From assembly GCA_033002965.1 (NCBI GenBank), contig JAURVB010003208.1, positions 62,001 to 126,000 on the forward strand: a stretch of DNA of 64,000 bases, read 5' to 3'. Shown here piece by piece: positions 1 to 11,293 of the stretch. The translations under genes were made by a program, and so were the position numbers. The notes under the pieces are model-generated. The model ran no database searches and was not told the DNA's origin. It saw nothing but the letters and a program-made list of their open reading frames with translations. Position 1 is the stretch's first letter. Each line of letters begins with the position of its first letter. Source of the stretch: Piper betle. Taxonomy: Eukaryota > Streptophyta > Magnoliopsida > Piperales > Piperaceae.

Positions 1-1255
1 CTACTAGTATATCCTAAGCCCTCTCCTTTCATTCATAATTCTCTTGGCCTTGAGCAGAAAGACCGAGTACTCTCAGGCAGTCGCCTTTAGTACCCTTTGA
101 ACCACAAGTCTGGATATGTGTTGTACTAAACAGTACCCGTAAAACTCTACATTCTCTGGGTGTGAGGAGCTCAAACCTAGAGTTGTTAGGATCCCTCGGG
201 ATTGGAACTATCTGCTCACTAATCTAGAGCTCGCTTTGGTTGACATGTACACCCGCTCATGGTACGTGTGAGTCGGTTTTCCCATCTCTCATCTTACCGA
301 AAACTTGATAAAATTATATATAGGCATGGGAATGGATTTATATAATAGGCCCAAAGGAAACTTGTGATGGATCTTGTTTTTAAAAACATACTTGAGGGAT
401 CTCATCCTCGAAGTTACTAATCCGAAAAACTGGTTGATTAAATGGCCCGGGTTAAGTGGGATTCGATAAAACGTAACTTAACTTGTCCTGCAAGTAATAA
501 AACAATACACATTCGAATAGAGCATAAAACAAGAAATGAGTCCTAGACAGACCTGGTAGAAACTTCGAGTGTGTCTTCATGCCTAGGCGGCGAGCTTCTA
601 TTCCGTACCTACACAACAAGACTAAATATTAATGTCTAGTATAATGCATAAATGTTACACTCCTAATCAATTCATACAAGACAACATCTATTTTCATGCA
701 TTTAAATACAAACTCTAATTCACTACATCTATTAACATGCATTTAAATTTAAACCAACACTTGCTTACATTCACACCATTTGCATCACAATAAAATCATA
801 AAACAATTCAATATCAAATAAAATCGGATAAAATTATATACCTAATCGTCAGTCATGCGGTGACGGTGACAAGGTTGTGGCCGGCTCAAGTGAGGATCAT
901 GGCGGAGAGGGAAGGAAGAAAAAGAAAAAGGGAGTTGGGTGAGGAGGATGGTGGCGGCTGGATGGTGACGACGTTGGAGGTTTGGAATAAATAAGTGTCG
1001 AGGGGTGGCGGAAATGAGTGGTCAAGAAAAAGGTGAGGAGTCATCTCGTAAGGTGTTGGGGGAAGAAAACAAGTAGTCGGGGAGAAAAACGAGTGGTTGG
1101 GAAAAAATCGAGTGATTGTCTCATAATTAAAATTTGACTTGACTCCGACTCGAGAAAAATAATACTAACTCGTAATAATTCAGAAAAAAATCCAGAAAAA
1201 TAGGAAAATATCCCATAAAACATAATACACATCACAACATTACAATGACATGCTC
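1..1255 (-). mobile_element. Ty3-gypsy LTR fragment, antisense
   Basis: No coding capacity is visible. The stretch from about 30 to 430 reads as the reverse complement of about 52600-53060, sharing the blocks around CTCAGGCAGT, GGGATTGGAAC and TAGAGCTC, so the two are copies of one repeat in opposite orientation. The G-rich stretch at 880-1080 is the reverse-complement counterpart of the C-rich block that such LTRs carry (compare 51640-51970). I infer a truncated LTR cut by the window edge. The exact right end is uncertain. Confidence 0.5.
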
Positions 1256-1884
1256 TATAACTAATAACCCACCCAAACTATCCGTAACGCATCCTAATGC
1301 GTTATTCGGCCTAAAAATAATTCTATGATCTAATTAAAATAAATAAAGAAAATATGGTGTACTTTCATATATTATGATAACTCATTCTTCTGTTGTCTTA
1401 CTGACGTTATCATCATATACTTAGGCACACATGACTCTCATGGTTCATAACATAAGACCGACCTTGGCTCGGTATGCGTGTTCTGAAATTCTCTGGATTG
1501 AAAATAATGGTCGAACCGACTGGTTTAGACTATAAAACCCTGACTCAAGTCACGGGAGTTTCAAGTCTAGTTGTGTCAAGCCAAATGTCAAATGCTCACG
1601 AACTGGCTCGCACAATTAATAGCTCTATGTGTGGGCACGCTCCATGAGCTCCTTTGTAAAGGTGAGCCCCAGTCCTTTCTCGTCATGTTTTGTCATTTAT
1701 GTCGGCTGCAACTACTTCCATTGGCAAGTCCTCTTTTCCACCATCGGGGGAAGAAGGCACGGAAAGTGATGGTTTGGAGCGGCGCCATAAATCTCGGAGA
1801 ATGGTTGGGCCGCAACCGGCAATGGAGACGGAGACAAAGTGTCGGCTAGGGATTTTGGGAATATTGATCTTACTACCGTCAAAA
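1256..1884. other. Unassigned DNA upstream of the CHLP fragment
   Basis: Short overlapping open frames exist here (for example 1571-1849 and 1690-1887) but none resembles a known protein, and none matches the CHLP sequence expected upstream of the fragment at 1885. I see no promoter or repeat that I can name. Confidence 0.35.
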
Positions 1885-2105
1885 TAATATTGCAGAAGGT
1901 GTTCTACTGGTCGAACCTGGCCAAGGAGGTGTTCGTGGAGATGTGCGCCGACGACTACGTCCAGAAGATGACCTTCGATAGCTATCTGTACAAGCGAGTG
2001 GTACGGGGGAACCCGCTCGACGATCTGAAGCTCGCCTTCAACACCATTGGTAGCTTGGTCAGGGCCAGTGAGCTATACGAGGAGATAAATAAGCTACCTG
2101 CTTGA
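1885..2105 (+). pseudogene. CHLP: Geranylgeranyl reductase (CHLP) C-terminal fragment
   Basis: The frame ending at the TGA at 2103-2105 encodes about 72 residues that I recognise as the C-terminal end of plant geranylgeranyl diphosphate reductase. This plastid enzyme reduces geranylgeranyl groups to phytyl for chlorophyll and tocopherol. Key stretches are ILQKVFY, MCADDYVQKMTFDSYLYKR and LAFNTIGSLVRA. The natural enzyme is well over 400 residues with an N-terminal FAD-binding domain, and none of that is upstream. The ATG at 1839 gives only unrelated residues before ILQKVFY. Several positions usually conserved in the family look changed (a W in the FYWSN stretch, and R in place of P in VVRGNPL), and the last residues differ. 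I call it a captured last-exon fragment, probably non-functional. The family call is strong from memory of the conserved C-terminus, but no alignment was run. Confidence 0.68.
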
Positions 2106-3304
2106 TTCACACGTTCCACCGCCCAACTGCTTATTGTTCTCCTTTTGGTGGCGATTTCTATCTCCGTAGCTATTCCCATCTACGATGCAACAAGAGTATA
2201 CACATTGATTGAGAGTCGGGAGGGATGGGATCTTAGTCTTAGCGTTATTATTATTAATTGGTTAATGTTACGTCTTTGTTAACCTGCCACTCTTAATTAC
2301 TTTCTTTAACTTGTCGCAGTGTTATCAGCTTCGCGTTTCACAATTATTTATTGTTATTTATCATCTAAAGAAACTTAGAGTATAATTTTATTTAAATAAA
2401 AATCTGAAAATAATAAACTCCATTTAATTTTTAAAATTTAATCAGATTAATTTTTTTACTTATTCATACCTACTAAATTAACATTATTACTTATTTTAAC
2501 ATAAAATTTATTTATTTTTATTATATTTAAACAACCATTATATGTTAAAATATTTTTGTTAAAGTTAAAAAAATAGTCATGATTCTTATTTAAATATTGT
2601 AATTAGAAATATTTATAGATTTAATTTGTATGTGTGTCATCATTCTCTGGACTGAAAATAAAATTCTTCTGCTCTTGTTTTTTGTAGATCCCACAGCTCA
2701 AAATCTACATAAATAAATATAAAATAAATAGTAATAATAATTGTAAATTTCCAACTCAATATAATGCTTACAACTCTTTCATTTTAGTTATCAAAATAAT
2801 TTTAATAAAACTTAATTTTGAAATATCTATTAACTAGTATACTTTTTAAAAATCGAAAACTTAGGTAATATTAATGTCAAGAAAAATGAAATTTTATCAA
2901 CTTCCTACTTATACACACTACATTTCGTATATATAATTGACTGCACTAAATGAGCAAATGAGTCAAGTTGATCATGTGGTCAAACTTGACTTGAAAAACT
3001 AAAAGATCGTTCAAAATCAACTCAATATCTAATGAGTTTTGAGCATTAATAGTTAAGATTGATTGAACGAATTCAAGTTCGAATCGAGTTTCAACTTGAA
3101 TATTTAAATGGCAAATTTTGAGTCAAGCTCACGAGCCGGTTTGCTCAATCATTAAGCCTATATAGAACAATAATGAGGTGTAAGTCACCTTTATTTTCCC
3201 CATTAATCTTATATGTTGAACTTTCTTATACAATATGATATTTATTTATTAAAATACTATTTTGAAATTATGATTTTAGTTTTTACGCTAATTGACACAA
3301 GATA
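2106..3304. other. AT-rich spacer with a possible MITE remnant
   Basis: No open frame of note. The stretch 2945-3170 has self-complementary arms (a TGAGTCAAG block near 2961 and GAGTCAAGCTCACGAGCC near 3120) that resemble a decayed relative of the fold-back hAT element at 20184. I could not define its ends. Confidence 0.3.
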
Positions 3305-3399
3305 AACTACCAGAAAAATAAAATAGAGTGATTGTAGTATTGAGATATTAGTCTTTTGTGAGAAAAAAATTATACTTTATGAGGGGAATTGATTAGATA

Positions 3400-3400
3400 T

Positions 3401-3450
<50 letters not shown>

Positions 3451-3458
3451 CGCGCGCG
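3400..3458. repeat. Compound (TA)n(TG)n(CG)n microsatellite
   Basis: A continuous alternating purine-pyrimidine run of about 59 bp: TA repeats to about 3417, TG repeats to about 3442, then CG repeats to 3458. The homologous site in unit 2 (10115-10162) is almost pure AT, so the TG and CG parts differ between the two copies. Confidence 0.95.
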
Positions 3459-3579
3459 TGTATGTGTATAATCAACATAAGTTTTAATTTGATTGAATTT
3501 TGATCGTGTCCTGAAAATCAAAATTTTGTCCGAAATTAATTACACGGAGATAATATCCTGTATGATGTATGCCTGACGG

Positions 3580-3837
3580 ATGCCCAACACATTAATATTG
3601 AGCTCTCTAATGCAAGAGAAAAATCCAATGCAGAAACAAAACTACAAAGCTGTAGTTTTTTTACTTCGTTTTAGACGGTCCCTAGCTAATAGTTTCGCTA
3701 ACAAAAATGAATTAGATACAACAATAGAAGCAAGATTGGAAGATACCACCTTGAAAGTAAAAAAACAAACATTGGAAGATATGATCAGCCATTCTGTTCT
3801 TGCCCAGTGGCCACCGAGTCACCGACTATATCTTTGA
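3580..3837 (+). other. Short open frame conserved in both duplicates
   Basis: An 85-codon frame with no recognised domain. The copy at 10263-10550 shares the stretch from ANSFAN through TTIEARL, DTTLKVKKQTLED and ISHSVL. In this copy the 3' part is disrupted: the block around GATATGATCAGCCA occurs twice (3779 and 3844) with unrelated sequence between, so the frame ends in different residues from unit 2. Conservation may only reflect recent duplication, so coding status is unproven. Confidence 0.25.
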
Positions 3838-4385
3838 TTTGTGATATGATCAGCCAATCTGTTCTTAGCACGAAGAAAATATTGTTATCATTTGCAGCAA
3901 AATAAAAAACTTTCATAAACTAGCTAATAATTCTTCCATTTACTTCAAGCAAAAGTATTACATGTGGTCACTGAAAAATTCTACATATGATTGAAATTAT
4001 AATTTGAGAATTCTTTGACTCTAAAAATTCTACAAGTTGATGTCACTCATTGTGAGTCAAATTTGGTTAATGACTATTCTATATTGGCGGAGTTGTGACC
4101 CGAGGCTAATAAAAAAGTATTAAAATGTTCTATTTTCTTTTAGTTTACTTAAATCAATATTTTAAAGTAATAAAAAGTATATATTTGTTAAGAAGTGAAC
4201 AATATATGCTAATAATATACAACCTCTTTTTTGTGAGATTGAAAAAGTAGTCTTAATCTCCAAGTCGGTTTGGACTCATTCCTAAATTCATTTCAGTTCA
4301 TAACCTGCTGAGTCAAGTTTAAATCCCAAGATTTTTGACAATGACTTAAACATAGATGAAAATTTTTAAAAATCCTATTCAAATA

Positions 4386-4987
4386 TGTTAGGCCTTTTGG
4401 GCCCCCACCCAATCTCTGAAACCACTGTTGGGCCCTTCAGGCCTCCAAAGAGAGTTTAAACAACCAAAGGAAACTTGCAATAGTAGGTGTCACGAGCCTC
4501 TCTGAATCCAAAAGCTAGCTTAAGGAATAAGGCTTTCCCATTAGTCTATATACAAGTCACCAACAACCTCTGCGACCGATGTGGAACAAACCCAACAACT
4601 CCCCTTCACACATCGGGCATGGCTCAAAACCATCATCGTCTGATACATTCCCCTTAAATCAAATGGCACCCACCTGGCAAACTCCTCTTCTCCTCTTCAA
4701 ATCATTAGGTGGAACCCATGAAGGAAACAACAACAATCGGCGTAGGCAAACCCGGCTCGAACTTGGTTCTGATACCACTTGTTAGGCCCTTTGGGCCCCC
4801 ACCCAAGCTCCGAAACCACTGTTGAGCCCTTTGGGCCCCAAAAGGACTTTAAACAACCAAAGAAAACTCGCAATAGGTGTCATGGACCTCTCTTAATCCA
4901 AAAGCTAGCTTAAGAAATAAGGCTTTCCCATTAGCCTATATACAAGTCACCAACAACCTCTACGACCAATGTGGGACAAACCCAACA
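4386..4987 (-). mobile_element. TRIM retrotransposon with two about 210-bp LTRs
   Basis: Direct repeats at 4386-4597 and 4780-4987 both start TGTTAGGCC and end CCCAACA. The 182-bp internal part ends in GGTTCTGATACCACT, the reverse complement of an initiator-methionine tRNA primer-binding site, so the element reads on the minus strand. It encodes nothing. A perfect 5-bp target duplication AAATA flanks it at 4381-4385 and 4988-4992. The other duplicate keeps the uninterrupted target near 11016-11024 (CAAATATGC), so the insertion is younger than the duplication. A TRIM sharing an AAGCTAGCTTAAG block lies at 63310. Confidence 0.92.
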
Positions 4988-5167
4988 AAATATGCACACC
5001 AAGTTTGTGGAATTATATGTCCTTTGTAAAGCATAGTTGCATTAGTTGGCCTGCCAGAAATCACTTGCTTTCCAAAATTTTTTCTTTTTCCAAAGTAAAT
5101 TCATTAAACATTTAAAGATATTACAAAAGAAAACAGCATAACACAGCTGCCCTAGTTGAACTATATA

Positions 5168-5220
5168 TGTTGGGGATTAAGTCATTTCCCTCAAGCATTC
5201 CGAGCTAACAAATCAATATT

Positions 5221-5264
<44 letters not shown>

Positions 5265-6433
5265 GAAAAAGATAATTTCAGTATGCAGCGAAATATCTAC
5301 AACACTTAAGAACTAGTATCGAAATTAACAATTTTCTTCTATAAAGATATTAAACAAATATAAGGGATAATATATACATAATCACAACAATTGTTGATGA
5401 ACAAGTTCAATTAAATAAGGTGCAATAATTTGCATATGAGACAAAATTAATTGAAGTACAAAAGATTAAGGACAAGGAATTAAACATAAAGATTTTCAAA
5501 GAGGTTCTCAATTGGTATATCTTCTCTTCTACACCTCTGTATCTTACGGTTGTGTAGGTCTTCTATGTTTTATTATGACCAAACCAAATGAATGTTACAA
5601 CCAAAGCGTACTACCACTTATTCTTCACTTAGCAAGACTCAAGTGTTTTACAAATCACGTGCCCTTCACCGCACTCACCCCAAAGCCGGCTTCACAAGGC
5701 ATTATTGTTGTTCACCCCTTGACCTCTAGCTCGATTTCACAAGCCAAAACTTGACACTTAAAGTTACAACACAACATAGCCTTACTTCACCCGAAGTGTA
5801 CAACAGTCCCTAGTGCAAGCATACACCACATGGTCAACACCATCTTTACAACACACAAAAGAGAGAATATACACCAAGTGTAACACAATTTCTTGTGAAA
5901 ACCCTAGGGTTGATGAAGTGAAACATATCTGTAGCATATGTCTAAAGTAGTTCTCCAACCTTATTCCAAATTGCACTCTCACTTTAAAACACTACAACAC
6001 TTTGAATATTCGGATATGAGATCTTGTTTTACATTGACAACAAACTCTTTATATAGACGCATAAGTCCATAGTTTCTCCTTAGCCCTCAACCACTTGAGC
6101 ATTAATGTGGAGTTGGCTTTTCTAAACTTCCACACATGTTTTCCTTTTAAGTTTGAATCCAAATTCAAATAAATCCACACATTCAAAGTTTTAGGTTCCA
6201 CTTGAATATCCGGTCTTCATGAAATCTTCAAGGCTTCAACCTTCGTCCAACTATCTTGACCAAGATCATGTTCAAGTTCATGTCCACAACATGTCCAAAT
6301 TCAATCATAAATATCACAAAATTCCAAATTAAATAAATTACAATTGCACTTTGAGTAAACTTGTCATAGTTCAACCAAACTTTATCATAGAGAAATTCAT
6401 CAAGCAATCCACATGATTTATGTTTTATCATCA
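5168..6433 (-). mobile_element. SIRE-like Ty1-copia LTR, unit 1 copy
   Basis: Read on the minus strand it starts TGATGATAAAACA at 6433 and ends CCCCAACA at 5168, about 1.27 kb. Just upstream on that strand is a purine-rich tract (AAAAATGGGAGA, in the 6434-6448 stretch), typical of the polypurine tract before a copia 3' LTR. The unit 2 copy at 11201-12474 starts TGTTGATAAAACA. No partner LTR lies in this unit, so this is the 3' end of an element whose remainder is missing. The lineage is inferred from the LTR start and the adjacent coiled-coil frame. Confidence 0.6.
5223..5261. repeat. (GA)n microsatellite
   Basis: About 19 GA units inside the copia LTR. A homologous GA tract sits at 11254-11292 in unit 2. 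Confidence 0.95.
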
Positions 6434-6769
6434 AAATCTCCCATTTTTAATGATGACAACATATGTAGCTTGTAGCAAGGTTTTAAGCTAATCCTCATAA
6501 AGTAAGCATTGAAGATCATATTCCCCACATTAGAGCTCCAACATGTCTTTCAACACTTGGAAAAAAGCCAATAGCCAAGTGCACTTAAAAAGCAATCCTT
6601 TTAGCTACAAGAAAACGTTAGTGCTTCTATTCATCTCAAGTAAACAAGAGAAACCCTAAGCTTATGAGATAAAACAAGCACTCCCCCTACATTCGGCAAA
6701 ACCTAAAACATGTGTTTCCCTCACTTTGTTATCTAAAAAATGCACAAAATACATAAGGGAAAAAAACTA

Positions 6770-7254
6770 ACCATTCCAAGGAGAGCCATCTGAATCAGAA
6801 GCAAAATGATAATCCATCAAGGGTACAAAATAAGCAGCACAGAAATCTCGAATGTATCTCTCATAATTTGTCTCCATCCGAATTAGCTGATCATCTAAAT
6901 TACGAATTTGGCTATTAACCACTCTTAATTACTCATCATAGCTGATTAGCCAAGCATACATTGAATCCAATTGAGTGTTTAACCAAGCAAAATAATCAAC
7001 AAGCTATCAAGCTTATTTAACTGTGATGGAATCTCTTTGGCTATGGGGACATCCTCGATGTGCCCATCATCATGATCATCATCTGATTCCAAGTCAAATT
7101 CTTTGATTGCATCAATTGCATCCAAAGTTTCAATTAGTTTCCTTTTTATTTCGAGCATCTTCATCTTCTTCAACAAAAAGTAGAGAATTAGTCTTTGTCC
7201 AAGACCTTTTGTTTTTCGGGAAGCTAACTGAGACTCAGTTGGTGTAATGTTCAA
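6770..7254 (-). pseudogene. Retroelement coiled-coil ORF remnant
   Basis: Read on the minus strand, a 91-codon frame (7254-6979) rich in charged residues (acidic run DLESDDDHDDGHIED) leads into SQLNKLDSL. A one-base loss relative to unit 2 then shifts the frame. Sequence after the shift, in the other frame, has heptad-like spacing (LNTQLDSMYAW, SQIRNLDDQLIRMET) and one in-frame TAA before it ends at about 6770. Proteins of this kind, with repeated L/I/M heptads, lie between pol and the 3' LTR in some SIRE-type copia elements. That assignment is inference from position and pattern. Confidence 0.45.
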
Positions 7255-7781
7255 ATCCGAACTAGAACATCTTTACAACATTGATTGAGTCCTCTCCATT
7301 TCCTCAAGAACATGGAAGTGAACATCCAAACATATGGTGAGCCATATCTTTCCTGATTCTTGCATCTAAACATATGATTAAAAATCAAAACAAGAAGATT
7401 AATTTGCCTTCGACTAGCAAACATTTATAGCAAGTATACTCCAAAACTGCTAACATCACTAAAATGTGCTTGTGGTAGCACATTTATGACCATAATCTCA
7501 CAAAAAGTAAAAACAATTGGACTTAGATTTTTAGCATTCACCAAATTCTTGTTTCTTATTCAAGATTTCTATACACTTCTGCTCAATTTGCTTGCAGGAA
7601 TGTGTCTTTGAAATAGCACATCCGAAGTCACATTTTCAAAATAAGTGACATCCCATTCATTTGGAACACCTAAAGAACCAACAATATCATCGGTTGAGAG
7701 TCTAAATTGGCATTCATCCACCAATCCCTACACTCATGTTAGACTTTATTGATTCATAGAGTGATAAAATTCGATGATTAA
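7255..7781 (-). other. Copia internal-region debris
   Basis: No coding frame. The segment matches 13290-13570 of unit 2, except that about 230 bp (roughly 7300-7560) is absent there. I cannot tell whether unit 1 gained it or unit 2 lost it. Confidence 0.4.
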
Positions 7782-10019
7782 TGTGAAGACCTGATCTTTT
7801 ATGTTATTTATTTATCTATTTTATTTGATTCAAGTGTACTGTTGGGGGTTGACCTAGGATTTTTATTTTATTTTATTTTATAATTATATCAAGTTCTAGA
7901 ATTTTTTTATAAGAAAAGATGGAGTGTGTCTAGATTAAATTGTGTAAAGTTTGGATGGATGTGTATACGGTTATAGGGTTAAAATATTTTGGGTAGATAT
8001 TATAATGGGGAAAATTCTTTTAGATTTGATGTTGTGAAATCATTGTTTTTATTATTACATTTTCCTTAATTAAGAATTTATTATATTGTTATGAACCGTG
8101 ACATTTAATAATTTTGTTTAGGGTAATCAACCTTGGCAAAGGTTTGAGATTAAATTTTAAGTCGACTAGGAAGCCTCGAGTGGTTGAACCCACTTGACTT
8201 GGGTTGAGTATGCTTCGGGCCTGCTTTAATATTTATTTATTTCTTTGTGTCGATGCATGGTTATTTTTACACTCTTGAATGGATATGTTTGGTGCAAGGA
8301 TTTGTGTAAATTACTTCTAACTCTCCATTACTAATTCCTACTCCAGACCCATGCGATGGCTATGGGAGGTTTGGACACCATTGTTCTCAGCCCTCATAAG
8401 TACTTGCCAACTCTAATTGCTATTACAAATCAACATGGATTACTGTCGGTCATCAAAATAAATAGTCATTGATAAATTGTGATTATTAAGCAATGATCTA
8501 ATTAACCAGTTCTTGTAAGGCTGGTGTTTATTTACAGCTTGGTTGGGACTCTACGAGTCTATTTCATTGATTACATGTCCAGTAATCGCCTTTATTTTAT
8601 TACACATATGTTTGATACATTGCTAATATCTAATTATAATGTCATTAATTATTACTTACCATCATTTGGCTTGTTGAACTCTTATAGATCTTCATGAATA
8701 ATAATAAAAATTAAAAATTAATCAACAAACTAGTTGTGTTTTTCTGTGTGCACGAATAGTTAGGTCACTCGGTTAATCTACATATTATATTTAGACTACA
8801 TATGAGAAAAAAATCAAGTTAGATGCATGCACAATCAGGCCAATTAAGTAAGCTGGTAATGACTAGTACTTGTTAGTTCATTTAAGAAGTAATTGATCGA
8901 GTTTTGCTATTAATTAACTAGTCAATATGTCTCTTTTTGATTTTTGGTATAGTAGATCAGTATTAATGTTATAAATTGAGACAAAATGTTTATTTGGGAA
9001 GAGTATAATAATTGATTATATATAATGTCTCATACAAAGTACAGATTAAATTAATTATTGTGATATTAGTTGTTCTATTATATTATATATATGGTATGAC
9101 CATTATATTGATATCTAACTTTGAAAATGTTATTAAATAAACAAGGCATTAGTTTTGTGTCGTGTTAATTTATCACCTTATAGTTATTCTTAACTATGAG
9201 AATGGTAAATTAATTGTAGTAAATGAATAAATTGCTAACGAGTACTTAGGGTAGATTAATAGATATGATTATATTTATTTTTAGTAGAGTTAATAAGTTA
9301 TCATGTGGCTTACAATTCTAACTATTTTATATCGTTGATGAAGCATTTATTAGATTATTAATTTATGAGTTAGAATATGGATAGCTTGTCTATTAGTGTA
9401 ATTTAATCATTTATAGAATTATCATTGGTTTACCAATTTTAATATTTTGTTGGTTGTTATATATGATTAATTATTAATTTATGTTTATAAATGTTGACAT
9501 CCTTACGAGTCCAAGTAGTTGTTGGCTTGCTTTGATTTTTCTTGATAATAATTAATGATTTAGTGTGACCATATAAAGTTAGTTAGTGTTAATTAATTCA
9601 ATAGCAATTATTATTGTTCATTTATAAGTAATTGACCAAATGATTAACTAATTATTGTGGTATATATTTTATTATTTTTTTTATGTAGCCAGTTATGTGC
9701 CGCATATCATCTCATTTCATACATAAAACTAAGGAATTATACATGTTAACATATAAATTATTTGTGAGTCCCATATTTGGAATTTCTTTCATATTCGTGG
9801 TTCCTTCAAAGAGTTCTAGGTCTGTATAATTACTTAAAATATTATAAAATCATATTTCAGTAGCCTTGGTTAGCTTGAGCCCAGATTCAACCACCGTGCA
9901 CTGAGCATAACTGGGGACAAAGAATTGACTTAGTTCGACATGGGGCTACACACTTAAAATTACTTGAAACACGGGGCTATCACGGGGAATTGACTCAGTT
10001 CGACACAGGGCTACACACT
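7782..10019 (+). mobile_element. Gypsy LTR, unit 1 copy, truncated at duplication junction
   Basis: It begins TGTGAAGACC and is AT-rich without open frames. The stretch 8208-9985 matches 17053-18840 closely (TATGCTTCGGGC, GACCCATGCGATGG and ATATATGATTAATTA blocks). Here 7950-8207 replaces the longer middle seen in unit 2, and the end is lost at the duplication junction. A duplicated block of about 70 bp (GAATTGACT to CACTTAAA) occurs twice at 9925-10015. Confidence 0.5.
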
Positions 10020-10111
10020 TAAACTACCAAAAAAATAAAAAAGTGATTGCAGTATTGAGATATTAGTCTTTTGTGAGAGAAAAATTATACTTTATGAGGG
10101 GAAATGATTAG

Positions 10112-10114
<3 letters not shown>

Positions 10115-10162
<48 letters not shown>
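10115..10162. repeat. (AT)n microsatellite
   Basis: About 24 AT units, followed by a short GT run. It is the homologue of the compound tract at 3400-3458. Confidence 0.95.
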
Positions 10163-10164
<2 letters not shown>

Positions 10165-10262
10165 ATGTGTGTGTAATCAACAAAATTTTTAATTTGATTG
10201 AATTTTGATCGTGTCCTGAAAATCAAATTTTTGTCCGAAATTAATTACACGGAGATAATATC

Positions 10263-10550
10263 TTGTATGACGTATGCCTGACGGATACTCAACACTTGAC
10301 ATTAATATCGAGCTCTCTAATGCAAGGGAAAAATCCAATGCACATACGAAACTATAAAGCTGTACTTCTTTGGCTTCGTTTTAAACGGTCCCTAGCTAAT
10401 AGTTTCGCAAACGAAAATGAATTAGGTACAACAATAGAAGCAAGATTGAAAGATACCACCTTGAAAGTAAAAAAACAAACATTGGAAGATATAATCAGCC
10501 ATTCTGTTCTTAGCACTAAGAAAAAATTGTTATCATTTGCAACAAAATAA
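10263..10550 (+). other. Short open frame, unit 2 copy
   Basis: A 95-codon frame homologous to 3580-3837, uninterrupted here and ending SVLSTKKKLLSFATK. No domain recognised. The frame stays open across aligned substitutions between copies, which is weak evidence for coding. It may equally be transposon-derived. Confidence 0.25.
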
Positions 10551-11200
10551 AAAACATTCATAGACTACCTAATAATTCTTCCATTTACTTCAAGCAAAAG
10601 TATTATATGTGGTCAATGAAAAATTCTACGTATGATTGAAATTATAATTTGAGAACTCTTTTTGACTCTAAAAATACTACAAGTTGATGTCACTCTTTAT
10701 GAGTCAAATTTGATTAATGAGTATTCTATATTGATAGATTTGTGACCCAAGCATAATAAAAAATTATTAAAATTTGCTTTTAATTTACTTCAATCAATAC
10801 TTTAAAGTGATAAAAATTGTATATTTGTTAAGAAGTGAACAACAATATATGCTGATAATATACAACCTTTTTTTTTAGATTGAAAAAATAATCTTATTCT
10901 CCAAGTCGGTTTGGACTCATTCCTAAATTCATTTCAGTCCATAGCCTACTGAGTCAAGTTTAAATCCCAAGCTTTTTGACTGACTTAAACATAGATGAAA
11001 ATTTCTAAAATTCCTATTCAAATATGCACACCAAGGTTGTGGAATTATGTTTCCTTTGTAAAGCATAGTTGCACTAGTTGGTCTGCCCCAAAACACTTGC
11101 TTTCCAGAGATTTCTTCTTTTCCCAAAGTAAATTCATTAAACATCTAAAGATATTACAAAAGAAAACGGCATAACACAACTGCCCTAGTTGAACTATATA

Positions 11201-11252
11201 TGTTGGGGATTAAGTCATTTCCCTCAAGCATTCCGAGCTAGCAAATCAATAT

Positions 11253-11293
<41 letters not shown>

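Larger units (their letters stand above)
3305..10019. repeat. Tandem segmental duplication, unit 1
   Basis: This 6.7-kb block recurs immediately downstream as unit 2. Matching landmarks run in the same order: AAACTACCA at 3313/10023, the short open frame at 3580/10263, the GA tract at 5223/11254, the copia LTR at 5168/11201, the coiled-coil frame near 6770/12820, the LTR start TGTGAAGACC at 7782/13571, and the AT-rich LTR body from 8208/17053. The junction near 10015-10024 joins the LTR body to the unit-start sequence at a short shared TTAAA/TAAA. Unit 1 has gained a TRIM (4386-4987) and differs by small indels. Confidence 0.8.
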
